Positions 1-11,451 are shown, counted from the stretch's first letter. The stretch: DNA of 64,000 nt from Capra hircus (GCF_001704415.2 NC_030826.1:29817324-29881323); one strand, 5' to 3'. Made by a program: numbers and translations. The notes: generated by a model from the sequence alone, not told the origin.

Positions 1-99
1 TTTAGACTTTTCCTTCCATGACTTTCAAAGCAGGCAACTCTGTGGTTTGGGTCACGTGAACTCACTTTCCTAAGCAGCAATGTGATAGGAATCCTTAGA

Positions 100-215
100 A
101 GTCAGTGATATGACTCTCATCACCTGCAGATGACGGGATTGAAGTTCAGAAAGGCTGACTGACTGGCTCAAGATCACACAGCTTAGACGCAGCTCTGCAG
201 CACCCTGAGTGGTTC
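100..215 (-). mobile_element. MIR SINE fragment
   Basis: Ancient tRNA-derived mammalian SINE, read here in reverse. The plus strand shows the typical MIR order: an attenuated 'gatgaggaaactgag'-like block, then 'caagatcacacagct' near 165-182. Only the core is preserved and divergence is high. Flanking sequence 1-99 shows nothing recognisable. Confidence 0.7.
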
Positions 216-784
216 CAAGAGCTTGTAAAGACAGGCTCTGCCAACCCTCCTGGGCGAACATTGTGTCCAGCCCTCCTAGTAGTTTTCATTCACAGCCCTA
301 AGGTCACGGAGACCAAGAACATCACAAAACAGAGAGAGAGATGGGGCCAGGCCAGTGACCTGTATTTTCAGTTTTCATTAGCAGGATCATGCTCTCAGGG
401 CTGTTGGGCAAACACCTGGCTCCTTAGATTTTCCTGCAAAGGAAGCTCATGATGACCTTCAGAGCCGTGAAGGTTTGGCTGAGGCTGGTCAGCAGCCTCC
501 GGCCGGTGGGCTCACATGAGCCAGAAGGGCTGGCTGAGCACGCTAAACCTCGAGGTTCTCTAAGAAGGAGCGAGATGTTCTATGTAACCATTCTTAAGTA
601 GGAGCCACTGAAGGCACCAACCTTGGTAACAATTTTGTTTATGTTGTTGCTGCGTAAAGATTTGCTTAAGCACCTTGCAGGTTTTTATTTTTTGGGGGGG
701 GTGGAACTTGCTCTGGGATGTATGATTGCTTGCTATGATTGAAATGCACTCCAGGTATATCGAGAGATTCATTAATCACACATA
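216..784. other. Unassigned sequence
   Basis: No gene or repeat recognised. Open frames of 63 and 70 codons are short and show no known motif. A G-run lies near 696-702. Confidence 0.5.
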
Positions 785-1490
785 CTCGTCTATTATTAAT
801 TGAGTCCTGACCTGATTCCAGGCATTGTGGAATGAATGATGGCATACTGTGCCCAGGGAGAACATACAGTCTAAGTAAATAAGATGTGTACCCATGAAGA
901 GTTACATAGCAGTATGAGAGTTTAAAATCTGCACAAAAGTATGATTAAAGACATGTTCGCGTGCCATCCTTAGGAATAAGGTGCTGCCCTTAGGCCTATG
1001 GAGAGAGAGATTGACATACAGCATGGAAACCAGCATGTGTTGAGGGGCACGCGTGAGTCATGTAGGGGCACTCATAGAACAAGGAGCAGGCTGCAAGTTC
1101 ATTTGTACTCTTAGGTTTTCGTGAGTGCCTACTGTACACCAGGCCCTGTGCCAAAGACTGAAATGGTCTAAGGATGCAGCATGAAGGTGGTGGATACTAT
1201 GTCCTTGGAGGGTAGGTGAGACCTGGATGGTCTGAAACCTGGGGAGGGATCGGCCAAGGTAATCTCTTGGGGTGGATTAAGGAAAGGTTCTTATCAGGGT
1301 GAAAAGAGTGGGCCTCTCGGGACAGAGATTAGGCCTGCCATGCTCATCCTGGGAGGGGGGATGGATAGTAAGAAAGCAGATTAGACAAGAAGGTTGGAAA
1401 CAGGATGTGGAGGCCTTGAATGCCAGTATTTTTCCAAGGGCAATGCCTGAAGGGAACACCATAATGATAGTGGTGTCCTGCATTCACATT
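785..1490 (+). mobile_element. Possible old L2-like relic
   Basis: The text around 795-870 ('ttgagtcctgacctgattccaggcattgtgg') and 1120-1160 ('gtgcctactgtacaccaggccctgtg') resembles the widespread ancient repeat whose consensus runs from 'gtgcctactatgtgccaggcactg' to a later block on a chromosome-scale duplication-like tail. Only short blocks match, so the family and limits are uncertain. The two 64-68 codon open frames here show no known motif. Confidence 0.35.
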
Positions 1491-1499
1491 TAAACTCAC

Positions 1500-2400
1500 A
1501 TTCTAAAACAGCTGGCTGTTTCTGTTTTTGATTGTTTGTGGCTACTATATAAAAATACTATCGACTTTTATCTAATGCTCTTGTACCCTGCAAACTTGCA
1601 AATTCCCCTGTTAGTTTTATTAGTTTTTTTCATAGACTCTGTAGGATTTTCTGCGTAGATAATTATATCATCTACAATATAGTTTTACTTCTCTTTTATT
1701 AGATACATTTTATTTCTTTTCTTGCCTTATTGCACTGGCTAGGACTGCTTTTGCAATTTTGAATGAAAGTGATAAAACTTTGTTCTTGATCTTAAGGAGG
1801 AAAAAATTCAGCCTTTTACATGGAGACGTGTGTGCTACATTTTTCAAAGATGCCCTTTATCAAGTTGAGAAAATTTCCTATAATTGCTAGGTTGTGGAGT
1901 TTTTTTTTTAAATCAGAAATGGATATTGGTTTGTGTTTATTTCTGTATCTTTTTCTGTGTCTGTTGAGATGATCATATGGCTTTTTTCTTTGTTAATATG
2001 GTGAATTACATTGATTGCTTTTTCGATGTTCAAAAAACCTTGCATTCCTGGCATAAATCCTACTTGGTCATCATGATTTCTTATCATTTTTATATATTAT
2101 TGAATTTGATTTGCTGAAATTTGATTAAGAACATTTTGTGTCATTGCTCATGAAAGATATTGATTTGTAGTTTTATTTCTTTGTCATTTTGGTTTGGTTC
2201 CAGTGTTAATTCTCATCTCATAGAATGTATTGGGAAGTTTTCCCTCCTTGATTTTATGGAAAAATTTTTGTAAAATCCCCTTATGAAGTTATCTGAGCCT
2301 GGGGTTTTGTTTACTTTTTATAGGAAGATTTTAAATTAAAAGTTCAATTTCTTTAATAGATATAAGATAATTATTTCTTTTTGAAACAACCAAGCATGGC
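1500..2400 (-). mobile_element. Old L1 LINE, ORF2 portion, reverse orientation
   Basis: The plus strand carries the antisense of L1 ORF2. Landmarks are 'ttgccttattgcactggctagga' near 1722, 'tctgttgagatgatcatatgg' near 1960, 'cattgattgctttttcgatg' near 2010 and 'cttgcattcctggcataaatcc' near 2040. The reading frame is heavily broken. This is a dead, internally located fragment with neither end visible. Confidence 0.85.
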
Positions 2401-3394
2401 TAAAAGATGTTTTAAAACTTGGTTCAAGTGACTGATCCCAGAACATCCTCAAAATGGAATTCATAAAAAGCCAGAGTGACCGGCCAGCTGTCTTGACATG
2501 GTATTAACATTCAAAGAGGCAACAGTCAAATACCTAAACATAATTAAAAAGTAATTAGAATCTTTAATTGGTCTTTTGGAAGGAAAAACAAAGGAATCTA
2601 TGAAACGATTGTGGTAACGAGAAATTTTGAAAATTAAGTTAATTTAAAATTTTAAAGACTTTTCTTTATCTTTCTCACTCTTAATTCCTTGTGTATCGTC
2701 AGAGGCTGCTTCCCCCAGCACTCTCCTTTCTCGTAACACTCCCCCAAATTCGGCCAACTGGCTTCTGCAGGTCTCCGCCTGCCCCCTTGATTCTGTAATC
2801 AGCTTACGCTGATGTGTTCTTTGGAGTTCTCTTCTCCTTTTACCAAGACGTTGAACATCAGAGTAGAGTTCTAGAAGTGACTCACTGAGACAGAAAGTAG
2901 AAGGTGGGAAGGGGAAGAGGACAGATGGTTTGATTAGATGCAGTCTTGTTGGTTTCCCATCACACTGCATGTTTACCATCGTGACCTAGTGCCAGAAATG
3001 GTTGAGCATCTCCCCACCGCCCAAGCCAAGGGGCACCTGTCAAGCCCCATTGCAAGGAGATGCTGCCTGACTCAGACTCCAAGTCTACAAACTGGAATTT
3101 AGACATTTGCTTTGATTTTCCCCAGAGCCACATTCTATAAGTTTATAGAATGGAGAGCTCCACACAGATTTTCATTAAAAAGCAGTCCTGCTGTTTATAT
3201 GTGATTTGCTCCAGGACAGTATAATTGGTGTGCAAAATCATTGAATTTGAAGCCAAAGATCTGGGCTGTTTTTCCCAACCAGATCTTCAGATTTTTCATT
3301 TGATAAAACTTTCTACTTCTCAAGAGTTATGGAACTCTGTAAGGTGTCCCCACAAAAATGTTAGCTGTTACTTACTGTCCTTTTAGACAATATA
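2401..3394. other. Unassigned unique sequence with an AT-rich block and a 111-codon open frame
   Basis: No repeat recognised. 2500-2650 is AT-rich with several TAATTA/TTAATT-type words. On the minus strand 2644-2979 is open for 111 codons and its C-terminal half is rich in Arg, Lys, Glu and Gln. I do not recognise a protein family, and no exon structure, Kozak context or splice signal makes it a convincing gene. The rest, to 3394, shows nothing. Confidence 0.4.
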
Positions 3395-3426
3395 TGTAAT
3401 AAAATTCATTGCATTCATATAGCACT

Positions 3427-3675
3427 CTGCTGCTGCTGCTAAGTTGCTGCAGTCATGTGCGACTCTGTGCGACCCCATAGACGGCAGCCCACTAGGCTCC
3501 TCTGTCTTTGGGATTCTCCAGGCAAGAACACTGGAGTGGGTTGCCATTTCCTTCTCCAATGCAGGAAAGTGAAAAGTGAAAGTGAAGTCACTCAGTCATG
3601 CTCGACTCTTATCGACCCCATGGACTGCAGCCTACCAGGCTCCTCTGTCCATGGGATTTTCCAGGCAAGATTACT
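3427..3675 (-). mobile_element. Bov-A2 SINE
   Basis: Dimeric BovB-derived bovid SINE in reverse orientation. It opens with the CTG-repeat tail at 3427-3440. First monomer: 'gactctgtgcgaccccatag' near 3461. Linker: 'gaaagtgaaaagtgaaagtg' near 3566. Second monomer: 'accccatggactgcagcc' near 3614. The second monomer stops early near 3675. No coding capacity of its own; the 91-codon open frame across it is only a SINE frame. Confidence 0.93.
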
Positions 3676-3676
3676 C

Positions 3677-3713
3677 TACATATCAGTTAATCACTGTACA
3701 TATCAGTTAATCA
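3677..3713. repeat. Two-copy tandem duplication, 20-bp period
   Basis: The 17-mer 'tacatatcagttaatca' occurs at 3677-3693 and again at 3697-3713, directly after the Bov-A2. It may be a repeat-associated slippage product, or it may hold the SINE's target duplication. Confidence 0.8.
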
Positions 3714-3860
3714 TCTTATCAATCTTTTAAGGAAGAAGTAACTCTTTTCATTTGACAGGTGATTCTGTCTGAGATTCAGAAAGTTTAGTTAATGTGTCTG
3801 TCGTCACACAGCCTATAGGTATTAAAGCCCAAACTTGAACTCAGGTCTTCTGATTCAAGG

Positions 3861-4535
3861 TCTGTTGTTATTTCTCCTTCTCCATCCCGCCCTGATTACA
3901 GCTCAACCAGTTATTTGTCTATAACAGAATTAAAACCAAGTAAGTCTGAAGCCTCATGCCGGATAAACTCAGGCACATGCTTATTGTTCTTTGGGATCTG
4001 AATTAAGGAAAAGAAGCTAGTCACTTTCAAATGGTGTCAGCGGGTACTGCACAAGGCATGTAACCCTAGCACCACACTTGGGGAACTCAGACCATTTGTT
4101 GCGTGCAAAGATGTCATAGAATAATGCAGCTGCTCAACACTTACATTCTGTTGGAACAAGGAAGGGTTGTATAATGGCAGCAAGGTGCCATTTTGGATTT
4201 CAATAGTATAAAACTCTAGTGGCTAATAAGCAAATTCCAATTTTGTCCTTCACTGTGGGGAGACTTACCTCATATTTATATTGCTCTTAGGGAAGCATGG
4301 TGGAAAATAATCTATAGAATTCTATAGCCTGGGCTTTATGTGAGGTTTGCAGTTTTGGCTTTATGGGTTTTCTGGCGGACAGTTGTTCCCCAGCTCCTCT
4401 TTAGTTCTTCTAAGCTTTCTTCACTCAGAAATTCTTATGCTTCTGCACAGAAAATCTTCCATTAGAAAACTCTGACTTCCATTTCATCACCTCAGAACAA
4501 CAACAACACATACACACATGCAAATATACACACCC
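3861..4535. other. Unassigned sequence
   Basis: No gene or clear repeat seen. A short run of 'caacaacaacaca' and 'acacacatgc' lies at 4498-4520. Confidence 0.5.
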
Positions 4536-5035
4536 TTACCTAGTAAAGAGTGGGCAGAGACATTTGTGTCTACAGATTCTGTTCAGCTTCAGGTCACAGG
4601 AAACTGACCAGCTGTAGCTGAAACAATAAAGGTCGATTTTCTTCGCAGTCAGAAGTCCAGTGGTAGGCCTTTTCTGGAGCTGGCTCAGCTGTGCAGCAAT
4701 GCCTCCTAAGAACCAGCTGTTTCCCGTCTTCCCTTTCCCGTTTTTTTGCTTCACCTTATAGTTATGACCTCATGATTGCAAGATGGCTGCCACAGCATCA
4801 GCCTTTATATTTACATTCCAAAAAGAGGGAAGGGCAACACCAGTGATGGTTACTTAACTGTACATATTGCTGCCCTAAATAATGTGTGTTTTGTTACAAG
4901 GAAAGAGAGAGGCAAATTGACTGCTGAGTGGCTAAGTCCCAGTATCTGCCCTATCTTTTGGGTATACTTTCTTCCTTCTTCTTACAGGCTCAAAAGGGAC
5001 TCCCTCTTTGAGGAGTGACTTCTGGTTCTGTGCTC
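4536..5035. mobile_element. Old interspersed repeat, family uncertain
   Basis: Blocks such as 'gtagctgaaacaataaagg' (4614), 'cagaagtccagtggtaggc' (4649), 'ggctcagctgtgcagcaatg' (4682) and 'gattgcaagatggctgcc' (4773) match a common mammalian dispersed repeat that I recognise but cannot name with certainty. The 72- and 80-codon open frames here are frames of that repeat. Confidence 0.55.
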
Positions 5036-5139
5036 ATTTTAACAATCTCTCTGCAATAAAATAATTTAGACATTTGTTGAAATTCATTTTTTTTATGACT
5101 GCACTATTTTTTTTTTAATGACTGCTGTATTATTCTTCT

Positions 5140-5290
5140 ATAGCACTTTCCAGTTTCACTGACATGGTTCCATTTAAACTCAACAAAGGTCATGAGGTGG
5201 AATATCATTACCTGCATCTTTCAAGAGAGGAAACTGAGACCCCATGAATTTAATGATGTGTTAGTCCTGGTCCCTCTCATCCAGGGCTCT
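5140..5290 (-). mobile_element. MIR SINE, reverse
   Basis: The reversed MIR core is visible as 'tagcactttccagtttcac', 'tttaaactcaacaaaggtc' and 'gagaggaaactgagacccc' (5223-5242). Divergent copy. 5036-5139 before it is AT-rich with T-runs. Confidence 0.65.
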
Positions 5291-5423
5291 GTCCCACTGC
5301 CCCACCTCTGCTTCTGTTAGCCACAGCATGGCTCTGAGCAGATGCTACCCTGGGTTGACCCCCCTGGTTCAGAGGCCTGCCACTCATCTCAGGACACTGA
5401 CCTTGGTGCTGTTTTGCAAACGC

Positions 5424-5546
5424 TTGCTCAGTAGCTCAGTCATGTCTGACTCTTCGTGACCCCATAGACTGTAGCCTGCCAGGCTCCTCGATCCGTGGGA
5501 TTCTTCAGGCAAGAATACTGGAATGGGGTGCCATTTCCTCCTCCAA
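5424..5546 (-). mobile_element. Bov-A monomer SINE with 12-bp TSD
   Basis: Single BovB-derived monomer in reverse, from 'ttgctcagtagctcagtcatg' to 'ccatttcctcctcca'. It is flanked by a perfect target duplication, 'ttttgcaaacgc', at 5412-5423 and 5547-5558, so both ends are exact. Confidence 0.93.
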
Positions 5547-5559
5547 TTTTGCAAACGCA

Positions 5560-6605
5560 TGTAGCATTTTGCCAACATGAAATCGACAGGGAAGAATATC
5601 CTGGAAAATATTGCCCAGGTTTCAGGTTTCACGGATTCACACACAGTCCCACATACACAGGCACCTGTAAATCTTCACAGAGGAGGTGCTGTGGCTAAGG
5701 CATCTGTTCATTACAGTTTGATCTGAGGAACTTCGGATGCGTTGTTAGAAGTCTGAGGTGGCATGAGGTTTGCACATCCCATTTGGTGTGCCAGACAGAC
5801 GGGGCCAGACTCCGCATTCCGAGGCTGGGAGGCAGTGGCATGATGTTTCCATGAGTTGCTGCCATTTTCTCTCTTCCCTTCAGCCTGTTGCAAATAACTC
5901 TATTCTGTGGCAAGGGGGCAATGCTCTATGTACCACCCCCCCCACCGCCACACCCTCTATGCCCTGAGAAGAGAAGCTCTTCCTTTGCAATTGGAGAAGC
6001 ATGTATCTTAACAAGGAGAGAGGGGGATCATTCCTTTGTCTGAAATGATGATGTGGACACTTTTTGAAAAATGACTCCAACTGGTCGCTCAGGGGCTTTA
6101 GGTGGGGAATTAATTCAGGTTGATGAATACACATTTAATGAGAGCTTAACAGAGCAACACGCTGATGGACCAAGAACCTCCCTTTCCTTTGTGGGGTGCA
6201 TGCAGCCCACGGGCCCAGGCTTTCATGGGTCTGTTGTTACTATTTTAAAAAACTGTTGCCAAGATGGAGATGAGGGTGGCTGGAAAGTGGCCCTTCGGTG
6301 GTTTGTAGAAGCTGGCGACTGCAGTGACAACATGGAGTGAGAGAGAGGGTGGTACATCGTGACCGAGTGTATATCTTTGTCAGGTTGAGGTGAGGCTGTA
6401 GGTGGGAGATGCATCCTTGAACTTGAGCTGTGCCTCTCAAAGCCTCAGTGGGAACAAGTGCACCTCAGATAAGGGAGGTCCCTGGTGGTCACCTCTCACC
6501 ACCCCCCTCACCACACCCCCCCCGCCACACTTTGCAGACCAGGCCTTGTCACTGCCGAGGGGACAAGGCACAGGTGGACAAGGGGAAAAGGCACAAAAAG
6601 TGCAC
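5560..6605. other. Unassigned unique sequence
   Basis: About 1 kb with no recognised repeat. It contains C-runs (5933-5943, 6517-6523) and several 60-90 codon overlapping frames on both strands, none with a known motif, so none is called. Confidence 0.5.
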
Positions 6606-7080
6606 ATCCCAGTATCCTGAGCTTACACAGATCTGTGCTTTTTCCCGTGCTTGGATGGCCCTTCTCCCACCTGACCACCCGTAGAATCCTGTTTTGTGTG
6701 TTTTCTCAGTTGTGTCCAACTCTTTGTGACCCCTTGGACTGCAGCCCACCAGCTTCCTCTGTCCATGAGATTTCCCAGGCAAGAATCCTAGAGTGGGTTG
6801 CCATGCCCTCCTCCAGGGTGGTCTTCCCTACCCAGGGGTCAAACCATGTCTTCTGTGTCTCCTGCACTGGTGGGTAGATTCTTTACTTCTCCGCCACCTG
6901 TAGAATCCTTGTCTTCTCCTGAGCCTTACTTGAAATGCCACTTCCTCTGGGAAGCCTTCTAGGATACAACTCCTCCCTTCGCCCACATTATCTCCTCCCA
7001 CCCCTCCACAGCTTTTGGCTTATATCTATAGTTAGCACTCCAGTCATCCTGCCCCTTATCACAGTCCTGTGTCTGGATGT
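6606..7080 (+). mobile_element. L2 LINE 3' region, split by a Bov-tA
   Basis: Ancient L2 sequence in sense orientation. The left part has 'gatctgtgctttttcccgtgcttggatggcccttc' spread over 6629-6664. The right part has 'gccttacttgaaatgccacttcc' and 'tctgggaagccttcta' (6922-6962), the well-known L2 block that reads 'caaatgtcacctcctcagagaggcc' in the family. The SINE at 6691-6899 divides it. Confidence 0.7.
6691..6899 (-). mobile_element. Bov-tA SINE with 10-bp TSD
   Basis: Reverse orientation: BovB-derived tail first ('cagttgtgtccaactctttg', 6709), then the tRNA-like head as its complement, 'agattctttacttctccgccacc' (6876). The repeat 'gtagaatcct' stands on both sides at 6681-6690 and 6900-6909. 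The host sequence is an L2. Confidence 0.93.
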
Positions 7081-7499
7081 TGTTGGGATCTCTCCAGGGA
7101 AAATCATATCCGTCAGTGGGAAAGACTACTGATGAGGCAAAGAAGGATTTTCTTCCATGAAAGTGAAGACTCACATCAGTTTCCCTTTAAAGGAACCGGA
7201 ACCCAGTCCAGGGACAGGCTCTTTCACAAGGTAAAGTGTCTATTCAGATCCCATAGGACCCTAGGACATTGTGTCCAGAATTTCATAATTCATTTACTTT
7301 AGTGACATGAATTTGGGAACTTAGAATGTCGAACACGGCACATACCACTGGAAGCAGGATCCTGGAGAAAGAATTTGAAAGTGCTTATTAGAATGATGCA
7401 AAACAAGAGATGATAGCTAAATTGCTAGTATAAATATTTTGGCTATTGTTTATTGATATGAGAGTGCAGGAACCTCAGCTGCCAGACATGACTATTCTG
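7081..7499. other. Unassigned sequence
   Basis: No recognised element or coding signal. A 77-codon open frame at 7069-7302 starts inside the L2 relic and matches nothing known to me. Confidence 0.5.
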
Positions 7500-7764
7500 T
7501 GCTCTTGAATTTTTCTCTTTTCTTTTACTTCAATAGTTTTTATTACTCAAGTAAAACATTTTCATTATAGAAAAATGTGAAAATGCAGTGAATGAAAGAA
7601 AAAATAATCTTACTCCTAGTCACCGATTTATATTTTGGTCTTTATTTGCATATATATCTGAAATTTTAAAATGAGACTCTACAGTGTTTCAAAACCTGTT
7701 ATTTTCATTTCACCATATATCATAAATATCTTTACATATTAATAAGTATGCAGGAAGAATATAA

Positions 7765-8340
7765 TTTTTAACAGCTTTTTTTTTTGCTATGGAAAATTTC
7801 AAACATATGTAAAAGCATAACTGTCCCATGGTATCTGGGGACTGATTTTAGGACCCCTTCAGAGATCAAAATCTGAGGATGCTCAAGTCTGTTTTATAAA
7901 ACAGTGTAGTATTTTTTTCCACAACCTACACACATCCTCTTGTACACTTTAAATCATCTCTGGATTAGTTTTAATACCGAATACAGTGTAAATGCTATAT
8001 AAATAGGTACCCACACAGGGCAAATTCATGTTTTGCCTTTGGAATTTAAGAAAGCTCTTTCAGTCTGTGGTTGGTTGAATCCAAAGATGCAGAACCTGCA
8101 AATACAGAGCACTGACTATAGAGAACCATATATCCAGTGAACCCCATGTACCGTCACCTAGCTCTAAAAATTGTCAGCTCACCACCAATCCCATTCATCC
8201 CTAGCTTCTTTACTACCCTCCCCCCACAACACACATGCACACACACATAAAACCACTGTTAATCAGATTATTATGAAGCAAATGCTAGATGTAAAATTAT
8301 TTCATCTGTGAATATTCAGGACTGAGTGTCTAAAAGAAAA
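7765..8340 (-). mobile_element. Old L1-type 3' UTR-like block, split by MER2
   Basis: 'ggaaaatttcaaacatatg' (7791) continues after the DNA transposon with 'ccagtgaaccccatgtaccgtcacctag' (8134) and 'attattatgaagcaaatgc' (8266). The same block recurs at 30735-31010, so it is a dispersed old repeat; assignment to an L1 3' end is tentative. Confidence 0.55.
7820..8118 (-). mobile_element. MER2-like TcMar-Tigger DNA transposon
   Basis: About 300 bp non-autonomous element. Its ends mirror each other in wording: 'ggtatctggggactgatttt' (7830) on the left and 'gttggttgaatccaaagatgcag' (8071) on the right, as in MER2 consensus. The middle has 'cacatcctcttgtacacttt' and 'aaatcatctctgga'. Host L1-type text resumes cleanly across the insertion with a TA duplication (7818-7819 and 8119-8120), as expected for Tc/mariner transposition. 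No transposase gene. Confidence 0.78.
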
Positions 8341-9254
8341 GGAGTCTTAAGAAGCAATTGGCAATACCATTGCCTCATGTAAAGACATCCGCCTTATATC
8401 ACCAACTACCTAGCCACTTAGACATCTCCTTCTGTACCTGCATCGACCCTTTCCATAAAGCTACAGCGTCATTTATCCGTCTGGTGCCTTGGTGTTGGCC
8501 ACAGATGATAGCCCTCTTGTTTTCACTATTACAAATAATGCTGCAGTGAATAACTTTGATTTTTTAATAGCTTTCTAATTATTTTCTTAGGATAAATTGC
8601 TACAGGCGTCCTTGCTGAGTCAAAGGCTGTGTAGGTTTTTAAAGACTTTTATTCTAAAATGTCAAATTTCCTCCTAGTTCATAATAATCATTCACTCAAC
8701 TGGTAAAGAGTACAGCAGACTGTCTAATGGTTCTTGAAGTTTTTCTAATTCTTCTGTATAAACTTTAGAATTATTTTGTAAAAATAAAAATGCAATATAA
8801 CTAGTTTTTATTTTTGATTGCATTTTTATAATAGATTTTTAAAGATTAATTTGTATTATAATGCCAAGAATTCCTGTCCAAGAACAACCATTTCATGTCC
8901 TTCAGGAAATATAGTAAGTTTTATTCATCTGCATTGCCCACGCTTCTTTTAAAAGACCATGTATTTTATATAATTTTCCATAATGGTGAATAGGATTGCT
9001 TTTACTTCTTTCCTTCTCCTCTCTCTTTTTCTCCCTGATCCTCCAACTAATTATTGCTGGTATAAATTACAGAATAAATACTATACATTTATTTGGTAAT
9101 TGTCAACCTGACTCAAATTTCTTGTTAGTTTCAGTGAGTTTTTTTTTTTTTTCCCAATTAGTCTTCTTGGATTTTCTAGATCTGTATTCATATCATCTGG
9201 TATTTTGACTCTTTCTTTTAAATATTCCTAATTTTTCTTTCTTTTTGGAAAGTT

Positions 9255-9505
9255 TTATGTGTTTATTTTTATTTTTGACTGCTCTGGGTCTTCATTGCCG
9301 CTGGAGAGCTTCCTCTAGTGGTAGAGAGCGTGGGCCACTCGCTGGTTGCAGTGCCCTGGCTTCTTCTGTGGAGTGTGGGCTCAAAGGCATCTGGGCTCAG
9401 TAGCTGTGGCTTCTGGACTCTAGCTGCTCCACAGGACGTGGGATGGAACTGGTGTCCCCCACATGGCAACGCAGAATCCTAACCACCGGACCACCAGGGC
9501 GGCTG
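9255..9505 (-). mobile_element. CHR-type SINE, reverse
   Basis: Cetartiodactyl tRNA-derived SINE. The plus strand reads 'tttttgactgctctgggtctt' (9273) through 'agctgtggcttctggactctag' to 'aatcctaaccaccggaccaccagggc' (9474-9499), the complement of the tRNA-like head. It lies in the old L1. The 66-codon open frame inside is a SINE frame. Confidence 0.85.
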
Positions 9506-10830
9506 TCTTACCTTTTGTTTCTATTTCATATGTAACTGCACTGGCTAGCACTCCAAAATAAGGCTAAATGATGGCTAGGATGTTGGCATCACTTCTAACT
9601 TGAGTGGAAATGGCTCTGTTCGTGGTTAATTTCTGCTCGATGGTGGCCGTTGGTTTGTAATTGATCTCAACTGAAAAATTTTTTAAATATTGTAAACATT
9701 TAATATGGAACCTTTCAAATAGTAAACATTTAACAGATGTTTTTATTATAGTCATTATTATATTTTTTTATCATGAAAAGAGGTATATCTTCATTTCCTT
9801 TCATTAAGATTGATTTTAAAATTAAGAATGGAAGTTGATTTTGTAGCCTTTCTGGAAACATTTATTTAATTGCTTATTTTTTCTCTGATTTGTTAACATG
9901 ATGATGTATTAGTGTTGATATATTCTTCATTCTTGGCATATAAAACCAATCTGGCCAAAAGTATGTTATCCTTCTAAAATTAGTCTGGATTCTAGTTTCC
10001 TTTTTTAATATTTTAAAATTCATTCTTTATTAAGTATAGTTGATATGCAATGCTTCAGGTATACAGCAAAGTGATTCAGTTATATATATATATTATTTAG
10101 TTTTATATGTATTAATCATGTTATTAAAATCTATCCTTATTTATTTCTGTTCGTTTGAGTAAAGTTGGTAGAGAGATATTTACTTCTGCTGTAACTGTTT
10201 TGTTGCTTCTTGTATTATGTGAAATTTCTGGTTTTAATAGATTAAGACAGTTAAATACTGGCATTTTTTATAACTTAACCTATACTTACAGTATTTTAAG
10301 TATATCATATTTTTAAAAAATATATTTCATGTCTAGTACATAAGGGTTCATTGGACTTACATATTGGCAGTGGATTATACCCTCTCTTATCTCTGCTGTT
10401 CTTTGCCTTGAATTCCACCCTCCATAACATTACTGTTGCCAGCCCTGTCTCTTTGCTTGTTTGCATTTTCCTTATATGTCTTCACTCGTCCCTCTTAATC
10501 TTTTCATATAACTTTATTTTAGGTACATCTCTTTTACGCGGCTTATCATAAGATTTTGTTTTGTGTCTCTATGTGAAAAGCTTTTTATTATGACAGAGGT
10601 GTTAAGCCTATGCGCATTCATTTGATAACCAATATACTTAGTTCTTGTATTTTTAAATTTGTTTGCTTTCCATTTTTAAAATTCCTTCCTTACTGTGTGC
10701 CTTCAGTTCTTTCCCTATTTTTGCCTCTTTTATTCTCCAGTGATTTGGAAGATATCCAGCTTATTTTTATTCTCCTGGTGCCTCCCCTTCACTTCCTCCC
10801 TTCCTCTTCCTTCTTCAGCTTTATTTAGAA

Positions 10831-11098
10831 TAAACGAGAGTGTGGAGTCCTGTATTCATTCATCCGGTAGATACTTATTATGGGACTTCCGTATGCTGTG
10901 CACAATGGTAGGCAATGCGAGTCAGTGGTGACCAGGGCCCTGCTCTTACCGATTTATATTTTAATGAGGGGAGAGAGAATAAATATGCAAGCCAGGAAGT
11001 GACCAGAGTGATACCTGTGCACATAACTAGAGTACAATGACATGCTAGAAAGTTACTAGTGGCTTCTTAGGCTGGGTGCTCAGGGAGGCCCTCCGTAT
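10831..11098 (+). mobile_element. Possible L2-like relic
   Basis: 'ttcattcatccggtagatac' (10855), 'gtcagtggtgaccagggccctgctctta' (10921) and 'gctgggtgctcagggaggccc' (11071) match blocks of the same ancient repeat seen near 23.5 and 21.6 kb ('acagcagtgaacaagacagacaaggtccctgccctcatgg' in the family). Family name tentative. Confidence 0.45.
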
Positions 11099-11160
11099 AA
11101 GTTTGCCAGAGCTGCCATAGCAAAATAGTCCAGACCAGGTGGCTTACACAACAGAAACTG

Positions 11161-11308
11161 GGACTTCCCTGGTGGTCCAGTGGCTAAGACTCCAAGCTCC
11201 CAATGCAGGGGGCCTGGGTTTGATCCCTGGTCAGGGAACTAGATCCCACATGCTGCAGCTAAGACCCAGCACAGCCAAATAAATGAGTAAATAATTAAAA
11301 AAAAAAAA
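11161..11308 (+). mobile_element. CHR-type SINE with A-tail
   Basis: Sense copy from the tRNA-like head 'ggacttccctggtggtccag' to 'agcacagccaaataaatgag' and a tail of 12 A ending at 11308. Imperfect flanking repeats 'acagaaac' (11151) and 'acggaaat' (11308) look like an aged target duplication in the MLT1. Confidence 0.9.
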
Positions 11309-11451
11309 CGGAAATTAATTTTCTCACAGTTCCGACAGCTGAAGTTCAAGGTCAAGGTGCAGCAGGTGGGTTTCTTCTGAGGCTCCTCTCCTTGGCTTGC
11401 ATATGGTCGTTTTCTCCCTGTGCCTTCACCTGGCCTTCCCTGTGTGTGATG

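Larger units (their letters stand above)
3395..3860 (-). mobile_element. MIR SINE split by a Bov-A2 insertion
   Basis: The left part (about 3395-3426) and the right part (3720-3860) form one reversed MIR. The right part has 'gtcacacagcctataggtattaaagcc' and 'cttgaactcaggtcttctgattc', the MIR order of the cleared-by-age box. The younger SINE at 3427-3675 separates them. Confidence 0.7.
7500..10830 (-). mobile_element. Old L1 LINE complex, reverse, with nested insertions
   Basis: About 3.3 kb of antisense L1-type sequence. 7520-7790 and 8121-8700 have 3'-end features ('ttacaaataatgctgcagtgaataac' near 8530, 'ttcttaggataaattgctac' near 8583). 8980-9250 and 9515-10000 correspond to degraded ORF2. 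10350-10830 continues with 'ttttaggtacatctctttta' near 10520. 10010-10100 is probably a separate artiodactyl L1 3'-UTR fragment ('gcttcaggtatacagcaaagtgattcagtt'). Open frames of 60-78 codons here are remnants. It may be two or more L1 copies. Confidence 0.7.

Noticed and set aside
3427..3440. CTG trinucleotide expansion
   Set aside because: Short tail of a Bov-A2; such tails are normal for the family.
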